64,000 bases of DNA, taken from assembly GCA_963677825.2 (NCBI GenBank), contig CAXXEF010000001.1:682001-746000 (forward strand), read 5' to 3'. Source of the DNA: Sporobacter sp963677825. GTDB lineage: Bacteria > Bacillota > Clostridia > Oscillospirales > Oscillospiraceae. This document shows, piece by piece, positions 11,501-23,729 of this stretch (position 1 is the stretch's first letter; the number at the start of each line of letters is the position of its first letter). Both the position numbers and the translations under genes were made by a program. The notes beneath the pieces are model-generated. The model ran no database searches. It saw only the letters and a list, made by a program, of their open reading frames with translations, and was not told where the DNA came from.

Positions 11501-12129
11501 GACCTCAAGCCGCTTGACAAGTTTGGCTTTTTTCTGGCCGGACGCGTCCTTAGCCTCGGCGCGCAGCTGCTCGGAAAACGCTTCGCAATCGATACTTGCA
11601 AGCAGTTCCCGGATGGCTTCGGCACCCATACCGGCTTTAAAGTCGTCCTCGTATTTTTCGCGCATTTCGCGGTATTCTTTTTCGGTGAGGATCTGATTTT
11701 TATGCAGCGGCGTCAGGCCCGGATCGATGACGATATACGCCGCAAAATAAAGCACCTTTTCAAGGATGCGTGGGGTCAGATCCAAGAGCAAACCCATACG
11801 CGACGGGATGCCCTTAAAGTACCAGATGTGGCTGACGGGCGCGGCCAGATCAATGTGGCCCATGCGCTCGCGCCGGACGTTGGATTTGGTCACTTCAACG
11901 CCGCAGCGGTCGCAGATCTTGCCCTTATAACGGATTTTTTTATATTTGCCGCAGTGACATTCCCAGTCTTTTGTCGGCCCGAAGATCTTTTCACAGAACA
12001 GGCCGTCACGTTCGGGTTTCAGTGTGCGGTAGTTGATCGTTTCCGGTTTCTTAACCTCTCCGAATGACCAGCTACGGATCATTTCCGGTGAGGCAAGGCC
12101 GATTTGGAATGCGTCAAACGGTGCACAGC

Positions 12130-12133
<4 letters not shown>
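8534..12133 (-). CDS. rpoC: DNA-directed RNA polymerase subunit beta'
   Basis: Largest catalytic subunit of RNA polymerase, 1199 residues, full length for Firmicutes. N-terminal zinc site CHCGKYKKIRYKGKICDRCG, catalytic Mg-binding loop NADFDGDQM, bridge helix and trigger loop regions, and a second zinc site CEAPSGVCAKC are all present. The start at 12133 overlaps the rpoB stop by ATGA, with GGAGG inside the end of rpoB, indicating translational coupling. The divergent first residues before FQIGLASPEMIRSWS are normal variation. Confidence 0.98.
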
Positions 12134-15903
<3,770 letters not shown>

Positions 15904-16084
15904 GAACATCCTCCTCATGATATTTTCGGCTGTGCTGCGGCAGATCCCGCACGTTATGACACACTCGGTTGCGTTGTTACTGTTTGTGTCGATTTTGTTG
16001 ATTTTACGCGACGATATGATAATATTAAGACAAATTAATTTGGGATAGTTCGTCCATCCGTCCTAAAAAAATGTATAGCAACTA

Positions 16085-16113
16085 ATTATAACTGAAAGCA
16101 TTCATACTGTCAA
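16085..16113 (-). promoter_or_regulatory. Consensus sigma-A promoter of rpoBC
   Basis: Minus strand: perfect -35 TTGACA (16108-16113), 17-base spacer, perfect -10 TATAAT (16085-16090). Initiation near 16078 gives a leader of about 175 bases before the rpoB start. Confidence 0.85.
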
Positions 16114-16118
16114 GGGAT

Positions 16119-16152
16119 AACCCGCGAAGAAACAGCTGTTTTTTCGCGGGTT
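16119..16152. other. Near-perfect 34-base palindrome immediately upstream of the rpoBC -35 box
   Basis: AACCCGCGAA..AAACAG pairs with CTGTTT..TTCGCGGGTT over 17 bp with a single G-T wobble. It could be a relic terminator of a displaced upstream gene such as rplL, or an operator. There is no good U-tract in the rpoB direction. Confidence 0.5.
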
Positions 16153-16477
16153 TATTAATATCCTTTAATAACGACCCTATCGTATCGTTTTTTAACTGAA
16201 ATACTGTTTATTAATATGTATCCTGCCGGCCTTACCTGTTTACGAAGTTTATGCAATGGCACTGCCCCTCGGCAGCCTTGTACGATAACGTCCGGGTAAC
16301 TGTACAACCGGCCTTAACAAACGCACGGCACTGCCGCTTCCCCTCTTTGCGATTGCTTCCAGTGATTTGTTCCGCTAAACAAAACGCCGCGTCGACCATG
16401 CGCGTCGGCCGGCTTGATACGGCAAAGACTGCAATATTAACTTTTGATTAAAGAAGTATTTAATTTTGGTATATACC
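16153..16477. other. Intergenic stretch without recognised gene
   Basis: About 325 bases between the palindrome upstream of rpoBC and the padR promoter. I see no convincing reading frame or RNA gene on either strand. Confidence 0.5.
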
Positions 16478-16529
16478 TTGACAGGCGAAGTATCTTCTGC
16501 TAGCCTATGCTTACAGATCTGAAATACTT
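16454..16529 (+). promoter_or_regulatory. padR operon promoter with repeated AAGTAT elements
   Basis: -35 TTGACA (16478-16483), 17-base spacer, -10 TAGCCT (16501-16506). AAGTATTT (16454) and AAGTATCT (16489) occur as direct copies, and AAATACTT (16522-16529) is the inverted copy flanking the -10. This arrangement suggests an autoregulatory PadR operator. Confidence 0.5.
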
Positions 16530-16546
16530 AGCATTGGAGTGATACG

Positions 16547-16882
16547 ATGCCTATAACCTCTGATCTTCTCCGAGGTCATACCGACACCATTATCCTGGCA
16601 AGGCTCATGGGCGGGGACACCTACGGCTACGAGATCAACAAAGCAATCCAGCAGATCACCGGCAACAGGTACGAGCTGAAGGAAGCCACGCTTTACTCCG
16701 CGTTTCGACGGCTGGAACAGGCCGGCTGCATTGAATCTTACTGGGGAGACGAAACGACGGGCGCGCGGCGGCGCTACTACAAGATCACAGAAACCGGGCG
16801 CGAAGCCTTCGTCAGTCTCAAGCGTGAATGGCACACCGCTAAAGCAATGATCGACAAACTTATTGAGTGGGAGGAAATCTAA
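16547..16882 (+). CDS. PadR-family transcriptional regulator
   Basis: Small winged-helix repressor, 111 residues. The core LRGHTDTIILARLMGGDTYG and ATLYSAFRRLEQAGCIESYW, then RRYYKITETGREAF, are the classical PadR recognition helix and wing. A short C-terminal helix probably dimerises. PadR proteins adjoining DUF1700/DUF4097 genes usually repress them and respond to envelope stress or cationic compounds; that is family knowledge, not seen here. It is followed at a 2-base gap by the next gene, and the three genes end in one terminator, so they form one operon. Confidence 0.9.
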   Translation: MPITSDLLRGHTDTIILARLMGGDTYGYEINKAIQQITGNRYELKEATLYSAFRRLEQAGCIESYWGDETTGARRRYYKITETGREAFVSLKREWHTAKAMIDKLIEWEEI

Positions 16883-16884
16883 TC

Positions 16885-17538
16885 ATGGAAGGAAACATCC
16901 GCGCATATGTTGACGAGCTTTTTGCCGGCACAACGCCGTCGCGAAAGGCTGTAGAGCTCAAAGAAGAGATGATCCAAAACCTAACAGACAAATATACCGA
17001 TCTTATTGCCGAGGGCAAATCGCCGGAGGCCTCGTATAACATCGCCATCGCCAGCATCGGCGACGTGAGCGGCCTGCTCAAAGATCTGGAAAAAGACAAC
17101 GTCACAGCCGATGTGCCGCGCAACCGGCAAAAGGCGGCCATGCTCACAGCGATTGCCGTTATGATCTACATTCTGAGCGTTGTACCGCTGATCTTCCTCA
17201 CCGCGGTTGCCCGGACACCAAATGCAGGCGTCATCGGCGTCTTGATTATGTTCGTCATGGTTGCCGCCGCAACAGGACTGCTCATCTATAACGGCATGAC
17301 GAATCCGCGCAGCCGCCGCGACTCAATGGTCGACGATTTTAAAGACTGGCAGGCCGGCACACATGAGCAAAGAACCATGATCAAGGCCATCAGCACCGCG
17401 CTGTGGACATTAACCGTCGCCATATACATCATCGTCAGCTTTCTGACAGGTGCGTGGTATCTGACCTGGGTGATCTTCCTGGTTGTCTCCGCCATCCAGG
17501 CTATTATCAATGCAGTGCTGACGGCTAAAAAGAAGTGA
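16885..17538 (+). CDS. DUF1700-like membrane protein (HAAS/permease-prefix type)
   Basis: Unknown function, 217 residues. The N-terminal 75 residues (IRAYVDELFAGTTPSRKAVE, SPEASYNIAIASIGDVSGLL) form the helical domain found at the start of DUF1700 and permease-prefix proteins. Four membrane helices follow at roughly residues 87-110, 118-137, 172-190 and 193-212. The start at 16885 is selected by GGGAGGAAATC; an earlier in-frame GTG overlaps padR. It is sandwiched between padR and a DUF4097 gene, an arrangement common in Firmicutes and thought to sense or buffer envelope stress. Confidence 0.75.
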   Translation: MEGNIRAYVDELFAGTTPSRKAVELKEEMIQNLTDKYTDLIAEGKSPEASYNIAIASIGDVSGLLKDLEKDNVTADVPRNRQKAAMLTAIAVMIYILSVVPLIFLTAVARTPNAGVIGVLIMFVMVAAATGLLIYNGMTNPRSRRDSMVDDFKDWQAGTHEQRTMIKAISTALWTLTVAIYIIVSFLTGAWYLTWVIFLVVSAIQAIINAVLTAKKK

Positions 17539-17547
17539 GGCTACGTA

Positions 17548-18519
17548 ATGAATAAAATGAAACTTATCACCATCATCAGCTGGCTGGTCGCTGCCGCGGT
17601 GATCCTCGGGCTGATCTTCTGGCTCTTTACCGGCAATCTGTTCGGGTTTAATACCGGCTTCAGGTTTAACTTCCCGAACTTCTCAATCGGTTCATTCTGG
17701 GACATAGGCGGCCCGTATGAAGAGGTCGGCTCCTATACCGTCGATGCAGACAACATACAGTCTCTGGACGTCGACTGGGCGTCCGGCGACATTAAAATCA
17801 CACCGTACGACGGCACGGATATCCAGATTGTCGAGTTTGCCCGCCGTGAACTGCGTGACGGCGAGGCGCTTGTCTACGCCATGCACAGCGGCGCGCTCGA
17901 GATTGACTACACCGAACCGGGCCTGACTATTTTCAATCTATCGAAAAAGCTCGAGGTTTATGTACCGGAAGCACTTGTAGAAAGTCTTCGTACGGTGACC
18001 ATTGATACGGCATCCGCTGATATCCATCTGAGCGACTTCGAGCTCAGCCTGCTTGACGTCAGCGATACGTCCGGCGATACGTGGCTGACCGACGTGTCTG
18101 CCGACACCGCGAAAATTGAAGCCGTCTCCGGTGACATCAACATCAGCGGCCTAACGTCGCAGATGCTGAGCTTCAGCACCGTATCCGGCGACGTCAAGTT
18201 CTCCGATGTGACAGGCACCGAGGTCACCGGGCATTCAACCTCGGGCGACCAATCGCTTTCAGGATCACTGGGCAGCCTTGATACCGGCAGTGTCTCGGGA
18301 GATATCTCCATTGACAGCTTGGTCACACCGGACGCGATACGCTGCGGCACGACGTCTGGCGACATCGTCGTAACACTATCGGCGTCTGTAACGCTCGACA
18401 TAACGTACTCAACGGTCTCCGGCAGGATGACCAGCGAGATTCCCATCCGCAACGCCGGCGGCTCTGCCCCCTATAGCTTCTCAACCGTTAGCGGTGACAT
18501 CACGCTCAAAGCCGCGTAG
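17548..18519 (+). CDS. DUF4097-family beta-repeat membrane-anchored protein
   Basis: 323 residues. One N-terminal membrane helix (residues 5-28), then a secreted domain with repeated short segments of the type DTSGDTWLTDVSADTAKIEA and VSGDINISGL, VSGDVKFSDV, TSGDIVVTL. These form the parallel beta-helix typical of DUF4097 (adhesin-like) proteins. Such proteins are usually encoded with PadR and DUF1700 genes, as here. It is the last gene of the operon, 9 bases after the preceding stop. Exact role is unknown; envelope-stress sensing is an inference from context. Confidence 0.8.
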   Translation: MNKMKLITIISWLVAAAVILGLIFWLFTGNLFGFNTGFRFNFPNFSIGSFWDIGGPYEEVGSYTVDADNIQSLDVDWASGDIKITPYDGTDIQIVEFARRELRDGEALVYAMHSGALEIDYTEPGLTIFNLSKKLEVYVPEALVESLRTVTIDTASADIHLSDFELSLLDVSDTSGDTWLTDVSADTAKIEAVSGDINISGLTSQMLSFSTVSGDVKFSDVTGTEVTGHSTSGDQSLSGSLGSLDTGSVSGDISIDSLVTPDAIRCGTTSGDIVVTLSASVTLDITYSTVSGRMTSEIPIRNAGGSAPYSFSTVSGDITLKAA

Positions 18520-18546
18520 TTAAGCCGCGATACAGTGTCAAACGCG

Positions 18547-18580
18547 AAAAAGGCGTCCCGAAATCGGGACGCCTTTTTTT
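18547..18580. terminator. Intrinsic terminator, padR operon / pgm
   Basis: AAAAAGGCGTCCCG - AAAT - CGGGACGCCTTTTTTT, T-run on the plus strand and A-run on the other side, so it serves both convergent units. Confidence 0.9.
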
Positions 18581-18591
18581 GTGTGCATGGA

Positions 18592-20322
18592 TCAGACGTT
18601 TTTAAGCGTTTCAGCCCAGTCGGCGTATTTTGTTATATTAGCGTCGCATTCACTGCGGCCGCACCCGCTCGTGAGAATATACACCTTGACCTTCGGCTCC
18701 GTGCCGGACGGGCGGATAAGGAGCGTCGTACCGTCGTCGAGCTCGTAACGCAGCACGTTGGAGCCTTGGAGCGCCATTGAGGTCGTCTGCCCTGTCGACG
18801 CGTCAACAACCGTGCCTGTTTCATAGTCTTTGACGATCGCAACACGCGTTCCGGCAATTTCAGCGGGCGGCGCGGCACGTAAATTGTCCATCAGCTTTTG
18901 CATGTTCTCAAGTCCCTCGATGCCGGGCATCATCAGGCTGAGCGTTTTCTCATTGTAGTAGCCGTATTTTTCGTACAAGCCGCCGAGCGCATGATATAAG
19001 GTTTTGCCCTGCCCTGCGTACCACGCGGCCATTTCCGTCAGCAGCACCGACGCGGTGACGGCGTCCTTATCGCGCACAAAGTCACCGACCATGTAGCCGT
19101 ACGACTCCTCGTACGAGAAAATGACGGTGCCCTCTCCCCTGCTCTCCAGCTCGTTTTTCTTCTCGGCCATGAACTTAAAGCCGGTAAAAGTATCGATACA
19201 CCGGACGCCGTTTGCTTCACAGACGCGCCGTGCCATCTCGGTCGTCACGATCGTCTTGAGCGCGACAGGCTGCGCCGGCATCGTGCCGGCGCGTTTTTTT
19301 GCGCCGATCAGGTAGTCGAGCAGCAGTACACCCGTCTGGTTGCCGGATATCGTGACAAACTGCCCGTCGGTGCCGCGCACCATGATGCCGACTCGGTCGG
19401 CATCCGGATCGGTGCCGAGTATGAAGTCCGCGCCCGTTTTGTCTGCCAGCGCGATCGCCAGTGCAAAGCCCTCCGGGTTTTCGGGATTGGGCGACTTGAC
19501 GGTCGGGAACGACCCGTCGAGCACCATCTGCTCCGGCACGCATGTCAGATGCTTGATCCCAAGCCGTCCAAGCGCTTCCGGCACAAGATGATAGCCTGTC
19601 CCGTGAAACGGCGTGTAAACCATCTCGAACGTATCGGCAACCTTTTTGACGGCGTCAAAATCACTGACCTGTGCCATGACGTTATTCAAAAACAGCTCGT
19701 CTGTTTCGGCGCCGATGAGCGTGATGAGGCTGTTATTAACGGCTTCGTCGTAGTCCATAGTACGCGCACCTGTAAACACATCCAGCGCGGCCATCCGTTT
19801 GGCGATGGCGTCGGCGTGGACGGGCGGCAGCTGCGCACCGTCGGACCAGTAGACTTTGTAGCCGTTGTACTCCTTCGGATTATGGCTGGCCGTGATGTTA
19901 ATCCCGGCCGTCAAGCCGTATTCGCGGATCGCAAACGACAGCTCCGGCGTCGGGCGCAGATCCTCAAATAAGCGGACGGGAATACCGTTTGCGGCCATGA
20001 CACACGCCGCTTCGACGGCGAATTCCCGGCTGTGCAGCCGGCAGTCATGACAGATTGCCACGCCCTCGATCGGCGCATCGCCGCAGTCGGCTAAGATGAC
20101 GTCGGCAAACGCCTGCGTCACGTGGCGGATAACATAATTGTTCATGCGGAAAAGCCCGAGTCCCATGATACCGCGCAGTCCGGCGGTGCCGAACTCGAGC
20201 GGCCCGAAAAATCGGCTTTCGATCTCCTTATCGTCTCCGGCCAGCGCTTGAAGCTCGCGGCGCTCGTCGTCTGTGAGTGCGCCGCTGTCAAGCCAATGCC
20301 GATAAGCCTTTATATAATCCAT
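18592..20322 (-). CDS. Phosphoglucomutase / phosphomannomutase
   Basis: Alpha-D-phosphohexomutase that interconverts hexose 1- and 6-phosphates, feeding wall and glycan precursor synthesis. 576 residues, the long PgcA-like form. Phosphoserine loop GINITASHNPKEYNGYKVYW, metal loop GTDPDADRVG, sugar-binding GEGTVIFSYEESYGY and the C-terminal phosphate site LIRPSGTEPKVKVY are all present. The frame extends upstream, but the ATG at 20322 follows GGGAGGGCGCG and begins like PgcA. It is the last gene of the walJ-rlmH-DUF2007-pgm run. Confidence 0.92.
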   Translation of the reverse strand: MDYIKAYRHWLDSGALTDDERRELQALAGDDKEIESRFFGPLEFGTAGLRGIMGLGLFRMNNYVIRHVTQAFADVILADCGDAPIEGVAICHDCRLHSREFAVEAACVMAANGIPVRLFEDLRPTPELSFAIREYGLTAGINITASHNPKEYNGYKVYWSDGAQLPPVHADAIAKRMAALDVFTGARTMDYDEAVNNSLITLIGAETDELFLNNVMAQVSDFDAVKKVADTFEMVYTPFHGTGYHLVPEALGRLGIKHLTCVPEQMVLDGSFPTVKSPNPENPEGFALAIALADKTGADFILGTDPDADRVGIMVRGTDGQFVTISGNQTGVLLLDYLIGAKKRAGTMPAQPVALKTIVTTEMARRVCEANGVRCIDTFTGFKFMAEKKNELESRGEGTVIFSYEESYGYMVGDFVRDKDAVTASVLLTEMAAWYAGQGKTLYHALGGLYEKYGYYNEKTLSLMMPGIEGLENMQKLMDNLRAAPPAEIAGTRVAIVKDYETGTVVDASTGQTTSMALQGSNVLRYELDDGTTLLIRPSGTEPKVKVYILTSGCGRSECDANITKYADWAETLKNV

Positions 20323-20335
20323 CGCGCCCTCCCAA

Positions 20336-20659
20336 TCAGGTGTCGTCTTGCTCGGTTTCACCGTCCGGCACAATCTCAGCATTCAGTATCTCTTTGGCCT
20401 CGCTGAACTGCGTTTCCGGCACGTAAATGTCGACGCCGCCACCGGCGAACCCGACCATCATCTGTCCAAACTGGCCGTTATTGGGGTACTGGCACAGCGT
20501 ATGGATGTCATAAGCCTCCAGCATGCTCAGGATAACCGCGCCGTCTGTCGGTGAGCCGCCGATGTGCGTGAGCAATACCGGCGGAATCGGGTCGCCATGC
20601 GCGTCTTTCGGCCATGTTTTCGTCAGCTTTTTTCTACGGCTGAAGCCCCATTTTCCCAT
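20336..20659 (-). CDS. DUF2007-like protein
   Basis: 107 residues, unknown function. The centre (VILSMLEAYDIHTLCQYPNN through GGVDIYVPETQFSEAKEIL) has the ferredoxin-like layout of DUF2007 proteins, which are thought to be PII-like or signal-transducing domains. It has a basic N-terminus and an acidic tail. GGGAGGCGAAACC precedes the ATG. It lies 22 bases after rlmH and 13 bases before pgm, which suggests co-expression. Confidence 0.65.
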   Translation of the reverse strand: MGKWGFSRRKKLTKTWPKDAHGDPIPPVLLTHIGGSPTDGAVILSMLEAYDIHTLCQYPNNGQFGQMMVGFAGGGVDIYVPETQFSEAKEILNAEIVPDGETEQDDT

Positions 20660-20681
20660 GGTTTCGCCTCCCTAATATTGC

Positions 20682-21161
20682 TTATTTATGATATTTACCG
20701 CCCTCGGCAATCTTGAAGCCGCGATAAATCTGCTCGAGCAGCACGATCCGCGCCAGATGGTGCGGCAGTGTCAGTCGCGACAGCGACAAGCGCTTGTCCG
20801 CGCGCTGCTTGATCTCGTCGTGCAATCCGTTTGAGCCGCCGATGACAAGGCACAGTCTCCCGCCGGACATAGCAGCGCCCTCCAGCATCGAGGCAATTCC
20901 CTCACTGTCGGTCTGCTGCCCCTCGACGCACAGCGCGACGAGCCCTGCGCCCTTCGGCAGCTTCGCTGTGATCGCGTCCGCCTCCGACTTCATCGCGGCG
21001 TCAATTTCCGCCGGTGAGGCGCTGTCACTGACGCGCACTTCCGGCAGTTCGATAACATCCAGCTTGCAGTAGCCCGACAGGCGTTTAGTATATTCTTTTT
21101 CAGCGTCGAGCAGGTATTTTTCCTTCAGCTTGCCGACACAGATCAAATGAACATGCAGCAT
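20682..21161 (-). CDS. rlmH: 23S rRNA (pseudouridine1915-N3)-methyltransferase
   Basis: SPOUT-class methyltransferase that modifies pseudouridine 1915 in helix 69 of 23S rRNA. 159 residues, full length. MLHVHLICVGKLKEKYLLDA at the N-terminus, LCLVIGGSNGLHDEIKQRAD forming the SAM-binding knot, and LPHHLARIVLLEQIYRGFKI at the C-terminus are diagnostic. It follows walJ by 10 bases; linkage of rlmH (yydA) to the walRK-walJ locus is also seen in Bacillus. Confidence 0.96.
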   Translation of the reverse strand: MLHVHLICVGKLKEKYLLDAEKEYTKRLSGYCKLDVIELPEVRVSDSASPAEIDAAMKSEADAITAKLPKGAGLVALCVEGQQTDSEGIASMLEGAAMSGGRLCLVIGGSNGLHDEIKQRADKRLSLSRLTLPHHLARIVLLEQIYRGFKIAEGGKYHK

Positions 21162-21171
21162 TTTGGCTCCA

Positions 21172-21951
21172 TTACAGTATGTATACCGGGCTGGGATCGT
21201 CCGGTGGTGCGGCGGCTAATATAACGTCGTCTCCGGCGCCGATGCTACACAACGCCCGCGCGACCGTCCGGCACGCCATACGCGGCGTGTTGTTGTCCCG
21301 GCTAAGATGCGCCAGCACAATCGTCCGTGTACCGGACTCGGCCAGCGCGACGGCTAACCGTCCGCTGTCGTCGTTGGACAAGTGTCCGCGTTCGGACAAC
21401 ACACGCTTTTTCAAAAACGCGGGGTAATGCCCGTTACGGAGCATTTCAACATCGTGATTGGCCTCGATGACCGCCAGGTCTGCGCCGCACGCGGCGGTTA
21501 GCACCTCGTCCGTGACGCTGCCGACGTCGGTGACAAACACGAATGTACCGCCAGAAAACTCGATCCGGTAGCCGACGCTCTCGGGCGTATCGTGCATCGT
21601 CGGGAAGCTGCGGACACTCAGCTCGCCCAGCACCAGCTCCGACCCGGTCTGAAACGGCGTCAGCGTCCGCTGTGCATCGGGGGCGACGTAGCAGACGCCT
21701 TCTGCGACGACGCCCGGCGCGAAGATCGGCACATGGTGATGCTTGACGAGCATTTTAACGCCGGCGATGTGGTCGCCGTGCTCGTGCGTAACAAGTATGC
21801 CTGTCAGGTCGGACGGCGTCAGCCCGGCGTTTTTCAGCCCGGCGACGATGCGGCGCATGGAGATGCCCGCGTCAATAAGCAGGTGCGTATCACCCTGCGA
21901 AACAAGCGTGCAATTGCCGGATGACGAACTGGCCAGCGTACAGATTTTCAT
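21172..21951 (-). CDS. walJ: WalJ/YycJ-like metallo-beta-lactamase-fold hydrolase
   Basis: 259 residues. The metal-binding motif THEHGDH, the N-terminal CTLASSSSGNCTLVSQ, HDTPESVGYRIE and the later LAHLSRDNNTP match the YycJ (WalJ, VicX) subgroup. These are thought to be phosphodiesterases or nucleases linked to DNA replication and wall metabolism; the substrate is uncertain. It lies downstream of murA in the same direction and heads the run with rlmH, DUF2007 and pgm. In Bacilli it belongs to the walRKHIJ operon; here murA is inserted between walI and walJ. Confidence 0.88.
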   Translation of the reverse strand: MKICTLASSSSGNCTLVSQGDTHLLIDAGISMRRIVAGLKNAGLTPSDLTGILVTHEHGDHIAGVKMLVKHHHVPIFAPGVVAEGVCYVAPDAQRTLTPFQTGSELVLGELSVRSFPTMHDTPESVGYRIEFSGGTFVFVTDVGSVTDEVLTAACGADLAVIEANHDVEMLRNGHYPAFLKKRVLSERGHLSNDDSGRLAVALAESGTRTIVLAHLSRDNNTPRMACRTVARALCSIGAGDDVILAAAPPDDPSPVYIL

Positions 21952-22030
21952 AAAACGGCCTTCCTTTCGTCGTTCGGTATTTCGGGTTCATTGGACAGCA
22001 GTGTCTGCCGGCCGTCCGGTAAATCAAATT

Positions 22031-22066
22031 AAAAATGGCGGGGGGCGTTATCACCCCCGCCATTAT
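22031..22066 (-). terminator. Intrinsic terminator after murA
   Basis: AATGGCGGGGG / CCCCCGCCATT stem followed by TTTTTAATTT on the minus strand. It implies that walJ-rlmH-DUF2007-pgm needs its own promoter or read-through. Confidence 0.85.
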
Positions 22067-22183
22067 ACATGATTGAGTTAAAATAATAAATCGTCTGCGC
22101 GCAAATTCTTTCACAGCGGGACACGACGAATAATCTGCCGTTGTCTCACCTAGATGCTGCGGTAAAATCCTGCGATCAGTGTA

Positions 22184-23482
22184 TCAGACGGCTTCCCACT
22201 CCAGCGCTTCCGGCTCGCCCGGCTCAAAGTGTGTCGTAATATCCGCACCAAGCGCGCGCAGCTTCTCGACGATATCCTCGTAGCCGCGCTCAATGTAATG
22301 TACACCGTCAATCTCTGTCGCGCCATGCGCGCACAGACCTGCAATGACGAGTGCGGCACCGGCGCGCAGGTCGCCGGCTTTGACGGGCGCGCCCGTCATC
22401 TTCCCCGCGCCCTCAATGACCGCTGTGCGGCCGCTGACCTGAATCTGGCAGCCCATTTTTGCCAACTCGTCGACGTATTTGAAGCGGTTGTCCCAAACGC
22501 CCTCGGTAATGACGCTCGTCCCCTGCGCCAGACACAATATTGTAGATATCTGCGGCTGCATATCGGTCGGAAAACCGGGGTACGGCAGTGTTTTCACATT
22601 GGCCTTGATCAGCGGTTTCGTACGGCGTACAACAACGGCGTCTTCAAGGTCCTCGACGTCAACGCCCATTTCGCGCAGCTTGCCCGAAATGCACTCAAGA
22701 TGCTTCGGAATAACGTTGCGAACGGTCACCTCGCCGCCGGTGCCGGCGACGGCCGCCATATACGTACCGGCTTCGATCTGGTCGGGGATAATTGAATAAA
22801 ATCCGCCGGCGAGTTTCTTCACGCCGGAGATTTTGATGACGTTCGTACCGGCGCCGCGGATATCGGCGCCCATGGAATTGAGGAAGTTGGCTAAGTCAAC
22901 AATATGCGGCTCACGCGCGGCGTTTTCGATCACCGTGCGGCCCTCCGCCAATGCGCCGGCCAGCATGACATTAATCGTCGCGCCGACGGATACAACGTCG
23001 AGGTATACCGACGTGCCGACAAGCCCCTGCGGTGTTTCGGCAACAACAATGCCATTCTTGATGTCGAAGGACGTGCCCATCGCCGAAAAGCCCTTGATGT
23101 GCTGATCGATCGGGCGCACACCGCCGAAATTACAGCCGCCCGGCATCGCAACGGCCGCCTTGCCGAACCGACCGAGCAACGCACCGAGTAAATAATAAGA
23201 CGCGCGGATACGCCGCATCATGTCAAATGTCGCTTCGTGGGTGCCGACGTTTGTACAGTCAATGTCCATCGTGTTCTTGTTGACTGTTCTGATCTCCGCG
23301 CCCATCTGTTTGAGGATGTTGAGCAGCATCGTCACATCCGAGATCTGCGGGATGTTCTCGATACGGCAGACACCTTCTACCATTAAAGCTGCCGGGATAA
23401 TGGCGACAGCCGCATTTTTTGCGCCGCTGATCGTCACTTCGCCTGTCAGCGGTTTTCCGCCGTTGATGACATATTTTGTCAT
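22184..23482 (-). CDS. murA: UDP-N-acetylglucosamine 1-carboxyvinyltransferase
   Basis: First committed enzyme of peptidoglycan precursor synthesis: transfers enolpyruvate from PEP to UDP-GlcNAc in the cytoplasm. 432 residues, full length. N-terminal INGGKPLTGEVTISGAKNAA, active-site loop MPGGCNFGGVRPIDQHIKGF with the catalytic, fosfomycin-reactive Cys, and FPTDMQPQISTILCLAQGTS. It has its own promoter (23638-23666) and terminator, so it is a monocistronic unit placed between walI and walJ. The position suggests wall synthesis genes gathered around WalRK. Confidence 0.97.
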   Translation of the reverse strand: MTKYVINGGKPLTGEVTISGAKNAAVAIIPAALMVEGVCRIENIPQISDVTMLLNILKQMGAEIRTVNKNTMDIDCTNVGTHEATFDMMRRIRASYYLLGALLGRFGKAAVAMPGGCNFGGVRPIDQHIKGFSAMGTSFDIKNGIVVAETPQGLVGTSVYLDVVSVGATINVMLAGALAEGRTVIENAAREPHIVDLANFLNSMGADIRGAGTNVIKISGVKKLAGGFYSIIPDQIEAGTYMAAVAGTGGEVTVRNVIPKHLECISGKLREMGVDVEDLEDAVVVRRTKPLIKANVKTLPYPGFPTDMQPQISTILCLAQGTSVITEGVWDNRFKYVDELAKMGCQIQVSGRTAVIEGAGKMTGAPVKAGDLRAGAALVIAGLCAHGATEIDGVHYIERGYEDIVEKLRALGADITTHFEPGEPEALEWEAV

Positions 23483-23637
23483 AGGCTCACCTTCTCACTG
23501 TTGATTACAGTCTGGATACCGGCCGTTTTGACCGGCAGCGCCGCCTTGGGTAATACCGAAACATGTCGGTATGGTCGTCCGTAGCGGCCTGTCCTTATGT
23601 AAAAGTATTGCCTGCAGGCAACTAAATTTTTCGCTCA

Positions 23638-23666
23638 ATTATACAATATGCATATTTTTTTTGCAA
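23638..23666 (-). promoter_or_regulatory. Promoter of murA
   Basis: Minus strand: -35 TTGCAA (23661-23666), 17-base spacer, -10 TATAAT (23638-23643). The leader of about 150 bases contains small hairpins, including ACCGA..TCGGT near 23558. Confidence 0.7.
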
Positions 23667-23729
23667 GTCTTGCCGAAAAAGCCTTGTATAGCCAGTGCTT
23701 ACAGCTTGAGAAATTCACCGCCTACGCGC

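Noticed and set aside
16119..16152. Palindrome upstream of rpoBC as an active terminator
   Set aside because: No U-tract in the rpoB direction and the promoter lies downstream of it, so it cannot terminate rpoBC; kept only as a relic or regulatory site.
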